Positions 11,448 through 19,678 of a stretch of DNA of 64,000 nucleotides are shown here, one piece after another. The notes under the pieces were generated by a model that ran no database searches, was not told where the DNA came from, and was given only the letters and a program-made list of their open reading frames with translations. Location: positions 1-64,000 of IMG/VR virus record IMGVR_UViG_3300031787_007614, one strand, 5' to 3'. How positions within the stretch are numbered: position 1 is the first letter of the stretch; the number at the start of each line of letters is the position of its first letter. This DNA is from a virus. The position numbers and the translations under genes were made by a program.

Positions 11448-12989
11448 ATGTGTGGTGTTCTATACGTAAAAAGCACCACTGATATACCGCTAGAAAAGCA
11501 CAACCAAGCTCTAGAAATTTTAAAAGATCGCGGTCCAGATTTTACCTGTTACCAACATCATGGTCGTGTGTTCTGTGCGCAAACAGTTCTGCACATCACT
11601 GGCAACACACAATTTTACAATCGACAGTCAGATGATTTTTTTGCATTCAATGGCGAAATCTACAACTATCGCTGGTTTGGTTCCTACAGCAACGACACTG
11701 AGCTGATGTATCGTGCTGTAAAAGACGCACCAGTAAAAAAACTCAAATACTTTGAAGGACCGTGGGCGTGGGTGTATGCTCAAGGCGACCAAGTGATATA
11801 TGCCACTGATCCACAAGGCGAAAGATGCCTGTACAGATATCAAGACAACAACATACTGATTGTGAGTTCTGAGGTGGCAGCTATTTTGGTATACATCCGA
11901 CCAAAATTACAAGACATTGATTACACAACCAAACACTATCCAATTTGGCAAAACACGCCTTGGCAAGGAATTGAACGATGTGTGCCAGGTGTGATGTATG
12001 ATCAGTCGGGCAACACCACAGTGATTGACAGTATCTTTTCATGGGCCAAACCCAGTAGTATTCAAACATTGGACCAGGCCTGGGAAGAATATCAACCCTT
12101 GTGGGAACGGGTAATCACTGACATGCGGCCAGAAACATCTTATGCCTGCACATTCAGTGGTGGGCTTGATTCTGGCGTGGTTGCAAAAAGTCTTCCACAA
12201 AGTCAGCACTATTATACCACCAACATGCTGGGCAAAGACCCAGTGAGTGAACAATCTCAACGTATGTTGGAAGGCAGTCAACGAGACAAAATCATCAACA
12301 TTGGTGTTACAGAACAGCAATGGGCCGATGCATTTGAGCAAGTGTGTCGTCGCACACTGATGCCAGTTCAAAGCTACAGTTTTGTTGGCCAGTGGATAAT
12401 TGCTCAACACTGCAAAGAACGTGTGTTGTTTACTGGTGTAGGCGCTGATGAACTGTTTGGTGGCTATGGCGTTTACTCACAGCTTGAATACACCACACAA
12501 ACAAGTGCAAGTCCTTACAGTTCATTTGGCAATGACACTCACGCTCAACAACTGTGGCAACAATGTTTGCATGCACATCAAGGTCAAGCAGAGCCAGCCA
12601 CTCTGTTGATGGATTATATCACTCAAATTTGTGCAATAGACATGCGTGGCATTGACGTTTGTACCATGGCACATGGCATTGAACCACGCTCGCCATTTGT
12701 GCATCCTAAGATCATTCGGTTTGCACTTGGCCTTCCCATGCACCTGAGGCGCGGCAAACCTTTGATTCGTCGACAGTTTTTGGCCTCCTGGCCTGAAGAA
12801 ATGATACTTCCCAAAAAAGGATTCACTGGACATTGCAATGATTCATTGCCTTGGATGAAATTCACTGTGCCAGATCAGGCTCGGGCACCACAGTGGAAGC
12901 AAATTGTCAAAACTGGATTTAGATATTATGCCAATCAATATCTTGATCAAACCACTCAGGACTTATCCGCACATGCGGATGTTGCTTGA
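11448..12989 (+). CDS. Asparagine-synthetase-like glutamine amidotransferase
   Basis: An N-terminal class II amidotransferase domain starts with the catalytic Cys2 (MCGVLY) and contains FNGEIYN near 67-73. A PP-loop ATP pyrophosphatase domain follows with SGGLDSG at 237-243, GVGADELFGGY near 338, and a C-terminal KKGF segment. The 513 residues match AsnB. It would use glutamine and ATP to amidate a carboxylate: aspartate, or a sugar acid in glycan pathways. It is sandwiched between two SEK-family proteins on the plus strand, which favours a role in glycan modification. Its 3' end overlaps a convergent gene by 71 bp. Confidence 0.88.
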   Translation: MCGVLYVKSTTDIPLEKHNQALEILKDRGPDFTCYQHHGRVFCAQTVLHITGNTQFYNRQSDDFFAFNGEIYNYRWFGSYSNDTELMYRAVKDAPVKKLKYFEGPWAWVYAQGDQVIYATDPQGERCLYRYQDNNILIVSSEVAAILVYIRPKLQDIDYTTKHYPIWQNTPWQGIERCVPGVMYDQSGNTTVIDSIFSWAKPSSIQTLDQAWEEYQPLWERVITDMRPETSYACTFSGGLDSGVVAKSLPQSQHYYTTNMLGKDPVSEQSQRMLEGSQRDKIINIGVTEQQWADAFEQVCRRTLMPVQSYSFVGQWIIAQHCKERVLFTGVGADELFGGYGVYSQLEYTTQTSASPYSSFGNDTHAQQLWQQCLHAHQGQAEPATLLMDYITQICAIDMRGIDVCTMAHGIEPRSPFVHPKIIRFALGLPMHLRRGKPLIRRQFLASWPEEMILPKKGFTGHCNDSLPWMKFTVPDQARAPQWKQIVKTGFRYYANQYLDQTTQDLSAHADVA

Positions 12990-13635
12990 AATATTTTTCA
13001 ACCCAATCCAAGCATTGTGATTCGCTAGGAGTCACTGACCTAGTGCGAGAACTGTTGAATTCATACCAGTACAACCCGTATGGTGCCTGAGAATCTGTAA
13101 ATCTAAAAGTAAACAACTGTCCGGGATCTGCTCCGCACAGTTTGGCAAATCTATCAAAAGTTGTGATTGGTTCAAAGTCTGAATACAAGTGTGCTCGACT
13201 GTGATGTGTGGTAATAAATCCTGGCACAGTTTGTATTTCGGGCAATCGTTCTAGACATCGCAATCGTGAATCTCCATTGCCAGCAAGATATGTGCCATCA
13301 CCCTGATCTAACACCAAAAATGGTTTTATAATGCCCTGTGCTCGTATGTCTCGTATCCACATGTTGAGCTTGACAAGATTGGCAATGTCATAGTGATTGC
13401 GCGGCTCAGCTAGAAACCCTGCTGGCCCATCATGATCTAGCCACTGATTGGCCCATTCGCAAAGATCATTCAGTCGTTGGTTGGTTGAAAAGTGTCGAAA
13501 TTCGCAACTGGGATTCCAGAACAAGCAATGCATGCCTTGATTTGAACTGATCTGAATGGGATCTTGTTTGCTGGGCCAGTGAAATTCCACAAGAGGATTA
13601 TTCCAATACATAGATCTACTTAGTAAATAGGTCAT
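12919..13635 (-). CDS. ParB-like (sulfiredoxin-fold) domain protein, putative
   Basis: The segment IKPFLVLDQGDGTYLAGNGD followed by SRLRCLERLP resembles the ParB/Srx nuclease fold, where a substrate loop precedes a GxxR helix. The remaining N- and C-terminal regions are not recognised. It is the only minus-strand gene in an otherwise plus-strand cassette and overlaps the asparagine-synthetase gene by 71 bp. Its start at 13635 shares bases with the start of the divergent gene at 13634; a second ATG at 13611 is possible. Confidence 0.55.
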   Translation of the reverse strand: MTYLLSRSMYWNNPLVEFHWPSKQDPIQISSNQGMHCLFWNPSCEFRHFSTNQRLNDLCEWANQWLDHDGPAGFLAEPRNHYDIANLVKLNMWIRDIRAQGIIKPFLVLDQGDGTYLAGNGDSRLRCLERLPEIQTVPGFITTHHSRAHLYSDFEPITTFDRFAKLCGADPGQLFTFRFTDSQAPYGLYWYEFNSSRTRSVTPSESQCLDWVEKYFKQHPHVRISPEWFDQDIDWHNI

Positions 13636-14593
13636 GGACTATACATCTTTGTTTGCCAACACACTCTCTGGCTTGGGGTTTGATCTGCATGCAGTTTACA
13701 ACTGCTTTGATCCGCCATATCGTCCAGAAACTGGTTGGCCGTTAAAGTTGCCCAACATTGAATTCAAACACAACACACTGCTGTTGTTGCATTTTCAAGA
13801 TTTCATAACACCATGTCAGGGTCGCATACTTGAACTGGAACAAGTAGAACGCCACTATGGCGCCAATGCACATCGTGTGCTGGTAACTTATTGGAGTCAT
13901 AATTTACAAAAATACTATCAAGGACCAGTGAACCTTATCGAATTCAGCAATCACAACATGGCCACTGTGACTGCTATCCAAGCTCGTGAGTCACAATGGA
14001 CCAATTCAATAAATGCAAAAACTTCAGCATGGCAATGCCTCAATGGTCGCATGTGCTTGCATCGTCGACGTGCTGTGGACATCTTGCAACATTGGCCTAA
14101 TGGTGTGTTAAGTTACGGCAACGACATTCCACTTGATGCTTGGGCTTATGACACCTATCGCGGCACAGAAAACGAAGATAACTTCATGCGACTGTTGCCG
14201 GTATATGCAAAATGTCAAGTGAACATTGTGACTGAAACACAGTATGATGAGCCGCCAGGCATTGTGAGCGAAAAAACATTGATGGCGATGATTGCACAGC
14301 AGGTACCCATTGTGATTGGTCACCAAGGTATTGTGCAAGACTGTAGAGAGCTTGGGTTTGACATGTTTGACGACCTGGTGGACACCAGCTATGATAGCAT
14401 GTCCAATGACGTTCGAGTCGAACAAGCCATAATGAAAAATCAAGATCTCATACTGGGAAAAATTAACCTTGCGCCATACCAAGAGCGACTGCAAAAACAA
14501 AGAAGTTTTTTGCTTGATGAATTTATAACTGGCACACAACAACGGTACATTCAAGACGTTGAACAGTTGGCTAAAAAACTAAGTGCGATTTAA
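13634..14593 (+). CDS. Glycosyltransferase-like protein, SEK...LGF...SYD family (paralogue 2)
   Basis: 319 residues ending with the family signature: VSEKTLMAMI, GHQGIVQDCRELGFDMFDDL and DTSYD. The middle contains WNDIPL-like and RRRAVDIL segments. An AGTAAATA element at 13622-13629 lies 5 bases before the start, like the late promoters elsewhere on this strand. It overlaps the convergent gene at 14579 by 15 bp. A nucleotide-sugar-dependent transferase is inferred from the signature. Confidence 0.6.
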   Translation: MDYTSLFANTLSGLGFDLHAVYNCFDPPYRPETGWPLKLPNIEFKHNTLLLLHFQDFITPCQGRILELEQVERHYGANAHRVLVTYWSHNLQKYYQGPVNLIEFSNHNMATVTAIQARESQWTNSINAKTSAWQCLNGRMCLHRRRAVDILQHWPNGVLSYGNDIPLDAWAYDTYRGTENEDNFMRLLPVYAKCQVNIVTETQYDEPPGIVSEKTLMAMIAQQVPIVIGHQGIVQDCRELGFDMFDDLVDTSYDSMSNDVRVEQAIMKNQDLILGKINLAPYQERLQKQRSFLLDEFITGTQQRYIQDVEQLAKKLSAI

Positions 14594-14944
14594 AAACTTC
14601 AACCACTTTTCTAGATCGCCGTACATGGCCAACATCACTGCCTGCTGACTGCCAAACAAAACAATTTGCGGATGCTTGCCAATTTTAATGTAGTAAGGGC
14701 AATCTAACTTTTTATCCAAGGTCAGTAAATGTTTGGGTTTAGCAACCAAGTCAGAAGGAGCATCAAATGCGTATGTTTCTAAGTCACAAGTACCAATTGC
14801 TGTATATCCAGCATTGGTCAGTCTGAATCCGCCGCCATCTCTAAAGTTCATCCACCATGACTTGCAGGCTTCGTCGTAGGTCAGTTGGTCTTCCGACGGA
14901 AGACCTGTCAGTATGCGTTCGGTAATCTGTTGTTTAGTTAACAT
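14579..14944 (-). CDS. Hypothetical T4-like phage protein, 121 residues
   Basis: Compact mixed protein with KSWWMNFRDGGGFRLTNAGY near residues 28-47 and a C-terminal helix (QQAVMLAMYGDLEKWLKFL). I recognise the WWMNFRDGGG pattern as recurrent in T4-like phages of aquatic bacteria, without known function. Its start overlaps the upstream gene by 11 bp. Confidence 0.72.
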   Translation of the reverse strand: MLTKQQITERILTGLPSEDQLTYDEACKSWWMNFRDGGGFRLTNAGYTAIGTCDLETYAFDAPSDLVAKPKHLLTLDKKLDCPYYIKIGKHPQIVLFGSQQAVMLAMYGDLEKWLKFLNRT

Positions 14945-15230
14945 TGGGGTACACTTGTTCCCCTTGTGTTAACAGCATGACTGTGAATTTGTCAGTCTTG
15001 AACTGTGCATTTAATTTTTTTGCCAAATTTTTAGCATGCCCTGGATTTGAGAAACTGACTTTTTTGTACTTGGGTCCGGGGTATTGCGTAAGCATGTTAC
15101 CAGTCTTGAGATTGATTGGCTTTTGATCGTAAAAGACCGCCCACACACCTTCAGAGGCCAATACTTGTTCGGTCTTATAGGTTTGTTTCTCAGTGTGCTC
15201 AATTAGAACTAGCGGTTTGGGTCTACTCAT
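14934..15230 (-). CDS. Hypothetical protein, 98 residues
   Basis: The start at 15230 has a strong RBS (GGGAGAA) and a late-type octamer GATAAATA at 15246-15253. Basic beta-rich protein (PLVLIEHTEKQTYKTEQVL, KYKKVSFSNPGHAKNLAKKL) ending in FTVMLLTQGEQVY. No recognised domain. Confidence 0.68.
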   Translation of the reverse strand: MSRPKPLVLIEHTEKQTYKTEQVLASEGVWAVFYDQKPINLKTGNMLTQYPGPKYKKVSFSNPGHAKNLAKKLNAQFKTDKFTVMLLTQGEQVYPNVN

Positions 15231-15245
15231 ATTTTCTCCCAAGTT

Positions 15246-15253
15246 TATTTATC
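15246..15253 (-). promoter_or_regulatory. T4-late-type octamer GATAAATA
   Basis: One mismatch to TATAAATA, in a short gap, 15 bp upstream of the start codon at 15230 with an RBS in between. Confidence 0.4.
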
Positions 15254-15260
15254 TAATAAA

Positions 15261-15476
15261 CTAGGTGTTTTTGAAGCTTCCGCCTGCGAGTTCTACCGTA
15301 ATCACTTCATTGGAATTTGTAGCAGTGTTTGACCGTAGTTCTTCCAAAGTTACCAATAGCTTGGTAATGTCTGCATGCAGATCCTTAGCGTCACGAAGTG
15401 TCATGATAAAATCACGTTGGTTGCGTGACTCATGCGCCTTGATAGAATCAACAAATCGGTGTATGTGTAAACTCAT
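15261..15476 (-). CDS. Hypothetical T4-like phage protein, 71 residues
   Basis: Begins MSLHIHRFVDSIKAHESRNQ, then DFIMTLRDAKDLHADITKLL and a short beta tail (VITVELAGGSF). This pattern recurs in T4-like phages of aquatic bacteria but has no assigned function. ATGA overlap with the upstream MazG-like gene. Confidence 0.75.
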   Translation of the reverse strand: MSLHIHRFVDSIKAHESRNQRDFIMTLRDAKDLHADITKLLVTLEELRSNTATNSNEVITVELAGGSFKNT

Positions 15477-15841
15477 TTTTTAAGATATGGGTTGAGATCA
15501 GGTGGCGTCCAGCCTACAGGTTTGAGTACCTTACCATCTTCGCGCTTGCGAACCTTGCCGGTGTCTCGATCAATCTTGGCAAAGTTAGTTTTCATGACTT
15601 CTTTCCAAGCACCTTCGGCATCTGCGCCCATACTGTGTAATGCACCAATAGTAACAACCAAAATGTCAATAAGTGCATCAACAGTTTCGACTTGGTCGTG
15701 TGCTGTGATTGCATCAGCCAATTCGTTGGCTTCTTCTTCAATCAATGTAACATACAAGTTAAATTGATCTTTGTTAAACTCGTTGACACTTTGGTCGCAA
15801 GCCTTCATAAATTTTTCTTGATCTCTAAACGGATTGGTCAT
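15473..15841 (-). CDS. MazG-like nucleotide pyrophosphohydrolase
   Basis: The start at 15841 overlaps the upstream stop (ATGA) and follows GGGAG. The 122-residue all-helical protein has the EExxE and ExxD metal-binding pattern of the MazG/dUTPase-like superfamily: LIEEEANELADAI near 40-52 and ETVDALIDILVVTIGAL near 58-75. A GKVLKPxGWxPPDL tail follows. It would hydrolyse non-canonical or regulatory nucleotides to monophosphates. Phage MazG proteins have been proposed to modify host ppGpp or dNTP pools. Confidence 0.78.
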   Translation of the reverse strand: MTNPFRDQEKFMKACDQSVNEFNKDQFNLYVTLIEEEANELADAITAHDQVETVDALIDILVVTIGALHSMGADAEGAWKEVMKTNFAKIDRDTGKVRKREDGKVLKPVGWTPPDLNPYLKK

Positions 15842-16464
15842 AAGTTCTCCCGAAGTTCCCAAAGTGCTACCCAGCCATTAGATTTTGGAAAATAACTGGT
15901 TTGTAATTTATGTGATATTTTTAAATCATATCCCATATTTGACAGTGATTGATTAATAATAAAGAAGGGAGTTTTAAAATTGACCCCACAATGCTTCCAA
16001 GATTTTCGAAGTTGTCTCGACCCGCTGATATTAATATCTTCTGGTAGATAAGCTAACGGATGCTCGGCAGTTACACAATCAAGCATTATGTATTTTGGTG
16101 TATTATAATTTACAAATAGTTCCAACAGATGCAATGAACTATGATGATGATACAACACACCAAAACAAATTACAACATCAAATGGTTTAGCATCTCTCAT
16201 AAGCCAAACATCATCAACCACAACTTTGTCTACTCCAGGAATATCTTCTAATGTAGATTGGTGAACTATATTCCCTTCAATGCATTCTAAGTAACATGGT
16301 GCATGTTTTGCAATTAATTTAGTGTGTTTTCCAACATGCGGCCCTACTTCAAGTACTCGAGCATTAGCACATACCTTCAAATAGTTTTCATCTATAAAAT
16401 TATAATATTCAGTCTCATTACCAGTAACAGTTTTTACATCTTCTTTAAAGTCATAAGGATGCAT
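15838..16464 (-). CDS. SAM-dependent methyltransferase, class I
   Basis: 208 residues with motif I VLEVGPHVGKHT, an acidic end of strand 2 (LECIEGN) and FDVVICFGVLYHHHS as motif IV, typical of small-molecule or glycan methyltransferases. Its start overlaps the preceding frame by 14 bp. The sequence looks more AT-rich than its neighbours. The substrate is unknown. Confidence 0.78.
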   Translation of the reverse strand: MHPYDFKEDVKTVTGNETEYYNFIDENYLKVCANARVLEVGPHVGKHTKLIAKHAPCYLECIEGNIVHQSTLEDIPGVDKVVVDDVWLMRDAKPFDVVICFGVLYHHHSSLHLLELFVNYNTPKYIMLDCVTAEHPLAYLPEDINISGSRQLRKSWKHCGVNFKTPFFIINQSLSNMGYDLKISHKLQTSYFPKSNGWVALWELRENL

Positions 16465-16894
16465 TTGCTTGCTCCTCGGTGTAAAATGGTCCTTGATAGG
16501 TATAACGTTCTAGCACAATTAGTTTGGGATTCTGTAGCACTTTCCAACTGCGATGTTGTTTGATCGAATACCATCCGGCAGCAAACCATGATTTGCTTTT
16601 GGTTGTTTTGGTAAACAACGGCAATTTTAACTGCACATTCCACATGCCATTGTGTGTTCGGCAACCTGTAGGATAACCATGCACACAATCTTTTGGAATA
16701 GGCGTGACATGTTCTGGTTCAGCAAATTCAATGTTGGCCTGTCGGCGCAACATTCGAATGGTTTTAAATTTAGCAACCTTGTTGCGGATGGTAAGAGCAA
16801 ACCCACCATCTACAGCTTGAACGTTGCCAATTTTTTCATCGTCTTGTTTGAGTATCCAGTATTGATTGTCAATTACCGGTTTTGCTACTATCAT
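16451..16894 (-). CDS. Hypothetical T4-like phage protein, 147 residues
   Basis: Begins MIVAKPVIDNQYWILKQDD, with PTGC, LPLFTKTTKSKSWFAAGWY and a PKLIVLERYTYQGPF tail. The pattern is familiar from T4-like phages of aquatic bacteria and lies next to the RNase H gene; no function is known. The stop overlaps the methyltransferase start. Confidence 0.75.
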   Translation of the reverse strand: MIVAKPVIDNQYWILKQDDEKIGNVQAVDGGFALTIRNKVAKFKTIRMLRRQANIEFAEPEHVTPIPKDCVHGYPTGCRTHNGMWNVQLKLPLFTKTTKSKSWFAAGWYSIKQHRSWKVLQNPKLIVLERYTYQGPFYTEEQANASL

Positions 16895-17925
16895 TTTAAC
16901 ACTCCTTGATATGTTTGATTCAGCCAGCGACCAATTGGTTCGGCTTGGTCACTCAGCTTGGTAAGCTCATACTTGCCACAGAACTTGAGAAAGTGTGCGC
17001 CCACCATCCCTATGTCTTTGTTACTGACTTGTTCACCAATCACAGCATCCACAGTATCTTTTACTTCTTGTGGTTGTGCAGTAAGGTCAATTAGTGTGAC
17101 ATTGCGTTCGTAGTCTTCGAGCACCTTGTGTTCTTTTTCTTCGTGGTCGGTCCAACGTTGCAACATGAGATTGTTCCAATTGTAGCCTTTTTTGTTGCGA
17201 TCTTCAAATGCTTCTGTAATGCCTACACGATTCTTTGTGCCTTTTACTGGTGCACCAGGGTATGCTGAGAACACATTGTCGCCGGGATCACCGCGCACAC
17301 ATTTCAAGAACAGCACCCATTTCTGATAGTCAGTTGGGGCCACAAAGCTCCGGTCGGCTTTGCCTACTTTGATCTTTGAATTGCTTTCGATTGTGAAACT
17401 CAATTTGTTGCCTTTGGCATCAGTTACGCCATCAATACTGAACAGGTGGTCGTTTATGCCATTGTACAATTGCACATTTGGTGCAACCAACTGAACGAAG
17501 TCTGAATCACTGCTGACAATAATATGTTCATCTTGGGGGTGTAGTGCAATCCAGCGGCCTATGATATCGTCCGCTTCTGCTGTTGCGCAACGAATCACGC
17601 TACAATTTGTTTTCTCAGACAAGTATTTAGTCAGCTCATCATAGGTTTCCCAAAACAACTTGTCCTCTTCTGCTTCAGTTTCACTCATGGCACCACGGGC
17701 CACAGCACGATTAGCTTTGTAGGGCTTGTAGTGATCTTTACGCCAGCTACGCCCTTCTAGTGCAAAAACCACATGGTCTACACCAAAACGCCTAGCTACT
17801 TTATTTGCACTCATCATGGTCAAGTGCAGTGCAAAGCCTAATTTAGTCCATGTGTCGCTGGCCCTGTGTGCTGAATGGCGGGCACGGAAAAACATGTTAG
17901 CAGTATCAATCAGTAGATATTTCAT
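16891..17925 (-). CDS. rnh: T4-type RNase H / 5'-3' flap exonuclease
   Basis: The 344-residue FEN-family protein starts MKYLLIDTANMFFRARHSAH (Asp7 metal ligand). A second acidic cluster is TAEADDIIGRWI, a third SSDSDFVQLV, and the helix-three-turn-helix segment carries GDPGDNV. It removes RNA primers and 5' flaps on the lagging strand. The length is close to T4 RNase H (305). It overlaps the SGNH gene upstream by 20 bp. Confidence 0.9.
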   Translation of the reverse strand: MKYLLIDTANMFFRARHSAHRASDTWTKLGFALHLTMMSANKVARRFGVDHVVFALEGRSWRKDHYKPYKANRAVARGAMSETEAEEDKLFWETYDELTKYLSEKTNCSVIRCATAEADDIIGRWIALHPQDEHIIVSSDSDFVQLVAPNVQLYNGINDHLFSIDGVTDAKGNKLSFTIESNSKIKVGKADRSFVAPTDYQKWVLFLKCVRGDPGDNVFSAYPGAPVKGTKNRVGITEAFEDRNKKGYNWNNLMLQRWTDHEEKEHKVLEDYERNVTLIDLTAQPQEVKDTVDAVIGEQVSNKDIGMVGAHFLKFCGKYELTKLSDQAEPIGRWLNQTYQGVLK

Positions 17926-18634
17926 TAGGGCGGTCCAGAAGTTTGTGTTCCTTCAAGTATTGTAACACATATTCCGACCAAAATCTATGACCATCGGCTC
18001 CAAAGTGATAACTTTTGGGATTCACATGCTCAAATCCGTTGTTTTTTAGTATGGCATTCCAACTGTGGTCTCTTGAATATGGCTCAATGTAATGCCCTTG
18101 CCAATCTCTTAGATTAAATAAATCACTAAATGTACTGTTGCCACTGTAGAATAAATGTCGTACATTTAGATCTTTCAACCGACAATGCAGGTGCCATATT
18201 TTGTTATGCCATTCATCTGTTTTTTGAGTCCAGTTGACATCCAAAATGTACTGACGATACCTATCTTCAAGCTCTGGTGGTACCATGTCCACACCACTGG
18301 CGTTTACTTGATAGCATCGGCCTTCATACTCCCATTCTTCTCGTTCCCAAGTGGTCCATTGGATTACCATCACAGTGTCATACAAACGGCTATAGTTCTC
18401 ATGAATCCACTTGTTAGTGGTACGCAGTATGCGGTCATTGCTGGCTGCTGACTCAGCATCACAGTAAAATTCAGTGTTGAGCATTCGGCTCAATTGCTTG
18501 CCCCAGCTGGCTTCCAAGTTGATTGGATGAGGTCTACGGTCAATGCCATATCTACCATCATCCACAGCAAAGCAATCAGGCACCACTGCTTCGGCAGCCG
18601 CTGTATGGCTGCATCCATTTACATACAAGATCAT
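17906..18634 (-). CDS. SGNH/GDSL-like protein (copy 1 of 5)
   Basis: 242 residues beginning MILYVNGCSHTAAAEAV, where the GCSHT segment takes the place of the SGNH nucleophile block (G-x-S). A central VIQWTTWEREEWEY follows and a late HFGADGHRFW provides the Asp-His pair. The fold of SGNH hydrolases (esterases, deacetylases) is inferred. Five proteins of this layout occur in the window. It overlaps neighbours at both ends. Confidence 0.65.
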   Translation of the reverse strand: MILYVNGCSHTAAAEAVVPDCFAVDDGRYGIDRRPHPINLEASWGKQLSRMLNTEFYCDAESAASNDRILRTTNKWIHENYSRLYDTVMVIQWTTWEREEWEYEGRCYQVNASGVDMVPPELEDRYRQYILDVNWTQKTDEWHNKIWHLHCRLKDLNVRHLFYSGNSTFSDLFNLRDWQGHYIEPYSRDHSWNAILKNNGFEHVNPKSYHFGADGHRFWSEYVLQYLKEHKLLDRPNEISTD

Positions 18635-19107
18635 TTTTGTAGCAGTACTTTTTCGGTCTCTGCGGCAACCACACGCTTGCGCAGGCTACTGGATGAGAAT
18701 GAGTGATCTCGGCCGTTGAATACTAGTTCAATCCCGCGGTCATAGCATTCGTCGCGACCGGTAAAGTCTTTGTGTTCGTATTCTACTCCCAGTACTCGAA
18801 CATCTAATGGCAGAATTAGTAGAAGGTCACGTAGATCTTGTTCGGTTTGGTACACAACAACTTCATCAACGTAACGGCATGCAGCCAGCTGTATCTGTCT
18901 CTCCACAATACTTTGTATCGGACGATTCTTAGTCTCAGGCCTATCGATAGTTGGGTCCGTTTGGAGCCCACAGATGAGGTAGTCACAGTGATTTTTTGCT
19001 TCAGAAAGCATGGCAATGTGGCCTGCGTGGAGCATGTCAAAGGTTGAGAAAGTGATGCCAATTTTTTTGCCTTCTGCTTTGAGTTGTTTGATGTGATTGA
19101 ATATCAT
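18631..19107 (-). CDS. Cytidylyl/adenylyltransferase-like protein (TagD/HldE-C family)
   Basis: The start at 19107 has a GCGAGG RBS and ATGA overlap; the longer ORF is out of context. 158 residues with the HxGH motif in STFDMLHAGHIAML and the C-terminal SSSSLRKRV, matching the nucleotidyltransferase fold used to make CDP-glycerol or ADP-heptose. It would activate a phosphorylated polyol or sugar for glycan synthesis. Confidence 0.83.
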   Translation of the reverse strand: MIFNHIKQLKAEGKKIGITFSTFDMLHAGHIAMLSEAKNHCDYLICGLQTDPTIDRPETKNRPIQSIVERQIQLAACRYVDEVVVYQTEQDLRDLLLILPLDVRVLGVEYEHKDFTGRDECYDRGIELVFNGRDHSFSSSSLRKRVVAAETEKVLLQK

Positions 19108-19502
19108 GATACCTCGCTCCTGCCATCGCCAAGATCTCGCTTTTGAACATACATGCCGGAGTTCTTGATGGCTTGTTCTTGTTCCCATGTTTCCATCACA
19201 ACATGGCGGCATACATTTTGAAACCAACGGTCAACAATGTCCCCATCAGTGTCTGTAGGTTTCATCATATAGCCAGCCTTTACCAGTCGAGCCACAAAGA
19301 TTTCATTCCAATCCAACTCAAATGCACCTTGATGCAGATTGTCAGGATCCACATCCATACTGAGCACAGCCACGTAAGGTTCTCCCTTTTCAGTAGCAAG
19401 TTGTTTTTCAGTTTTAGCTGGTGGTTCGGCAACTCTAGGCTTAGTGACTTTTTCTACCACAGGTGGTGGTTTCTTTTGAGATTTTTTAAACCAATCAAAC
19501 AT
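19104..19502 (-). CDS. Hypothetical T4-like phage protein, 132 residues
   Basis: After MFDWFKKSQKKPPPVVEKV the protein continues EKGEPYVAVLSMDVDPDNL, GAFELDWNEIFVARLVKAGY and CRHVVMETWEQEQAI. This pattern is familiar from T4-like phages of aquatic bacteria; no function is known. Start chosen at 19502 after AGGA. Confidence 0.78.
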   Translation of the reverse strand: MFDWFKKSQKKPPPVVEKVTKPRVAEPPAKTEKQLATEKGEPYVAVLSMDVDPDNLHQGAFELDWNEIFVARLVKAGYMMKPTDTDGDIVDRWFQNVCRHVVMETWEQEQAIKNSGMYVQKRDLGDGRSEVS

Positions 19503-19677
19503 CAATCCTACCCCATTTAATTTTTAACCAAATACGTTCCATACTGTATTGCAAGAATGCTAACACAATATGGATTGCAACTGCATCACCCAGTCCGGTC
19601 CACAATGCAGTAATCAGCAATGCAGCAATTCGATAAGTTAGAGTTCGGATCCATGTTCTTGTATGAGTTTCTGACAT
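19495..19677 (-). CDS. DUF2061-like small membrane protein, 60 residues
   Basis: The start at 19677 lies 2 bp after the queE stop. The protein reads MSETHTRTWIRTLTYRIAAL, then LITALWTGLGDAVAIHIVL and YSMERIWLKIKWG, the two-helix pattern of DUF2061 membrane proteins. Function of that family is unknown. The neighbouring queE gene gives no clear hint. Confidence 0.75.
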   Translation of the reverse strand: MSETHTRTWIRTLTYRIAALLITALWTGLGDAVAIHIVLAFLQYSMERIWLKIKWGRIDV

Positions 19678-19678
19678 G

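Noticed and set aside
11448-12989. The asparagine-synthetase-like gene as a replacement for QueC
   Set aside because: It has a PP-loop like QueC, but the amidotransferase domain and the C-terminal motifs are those of AsnB. No QueC zinc site is seen.
19108-19227. Longer start for the cytidylyltransferase-like gene
   Set aside because: The extra 40 residues overlap the previous gene in another frame, lack family similarity and the ATG at 19107 has an RBS and ATGA overlap.
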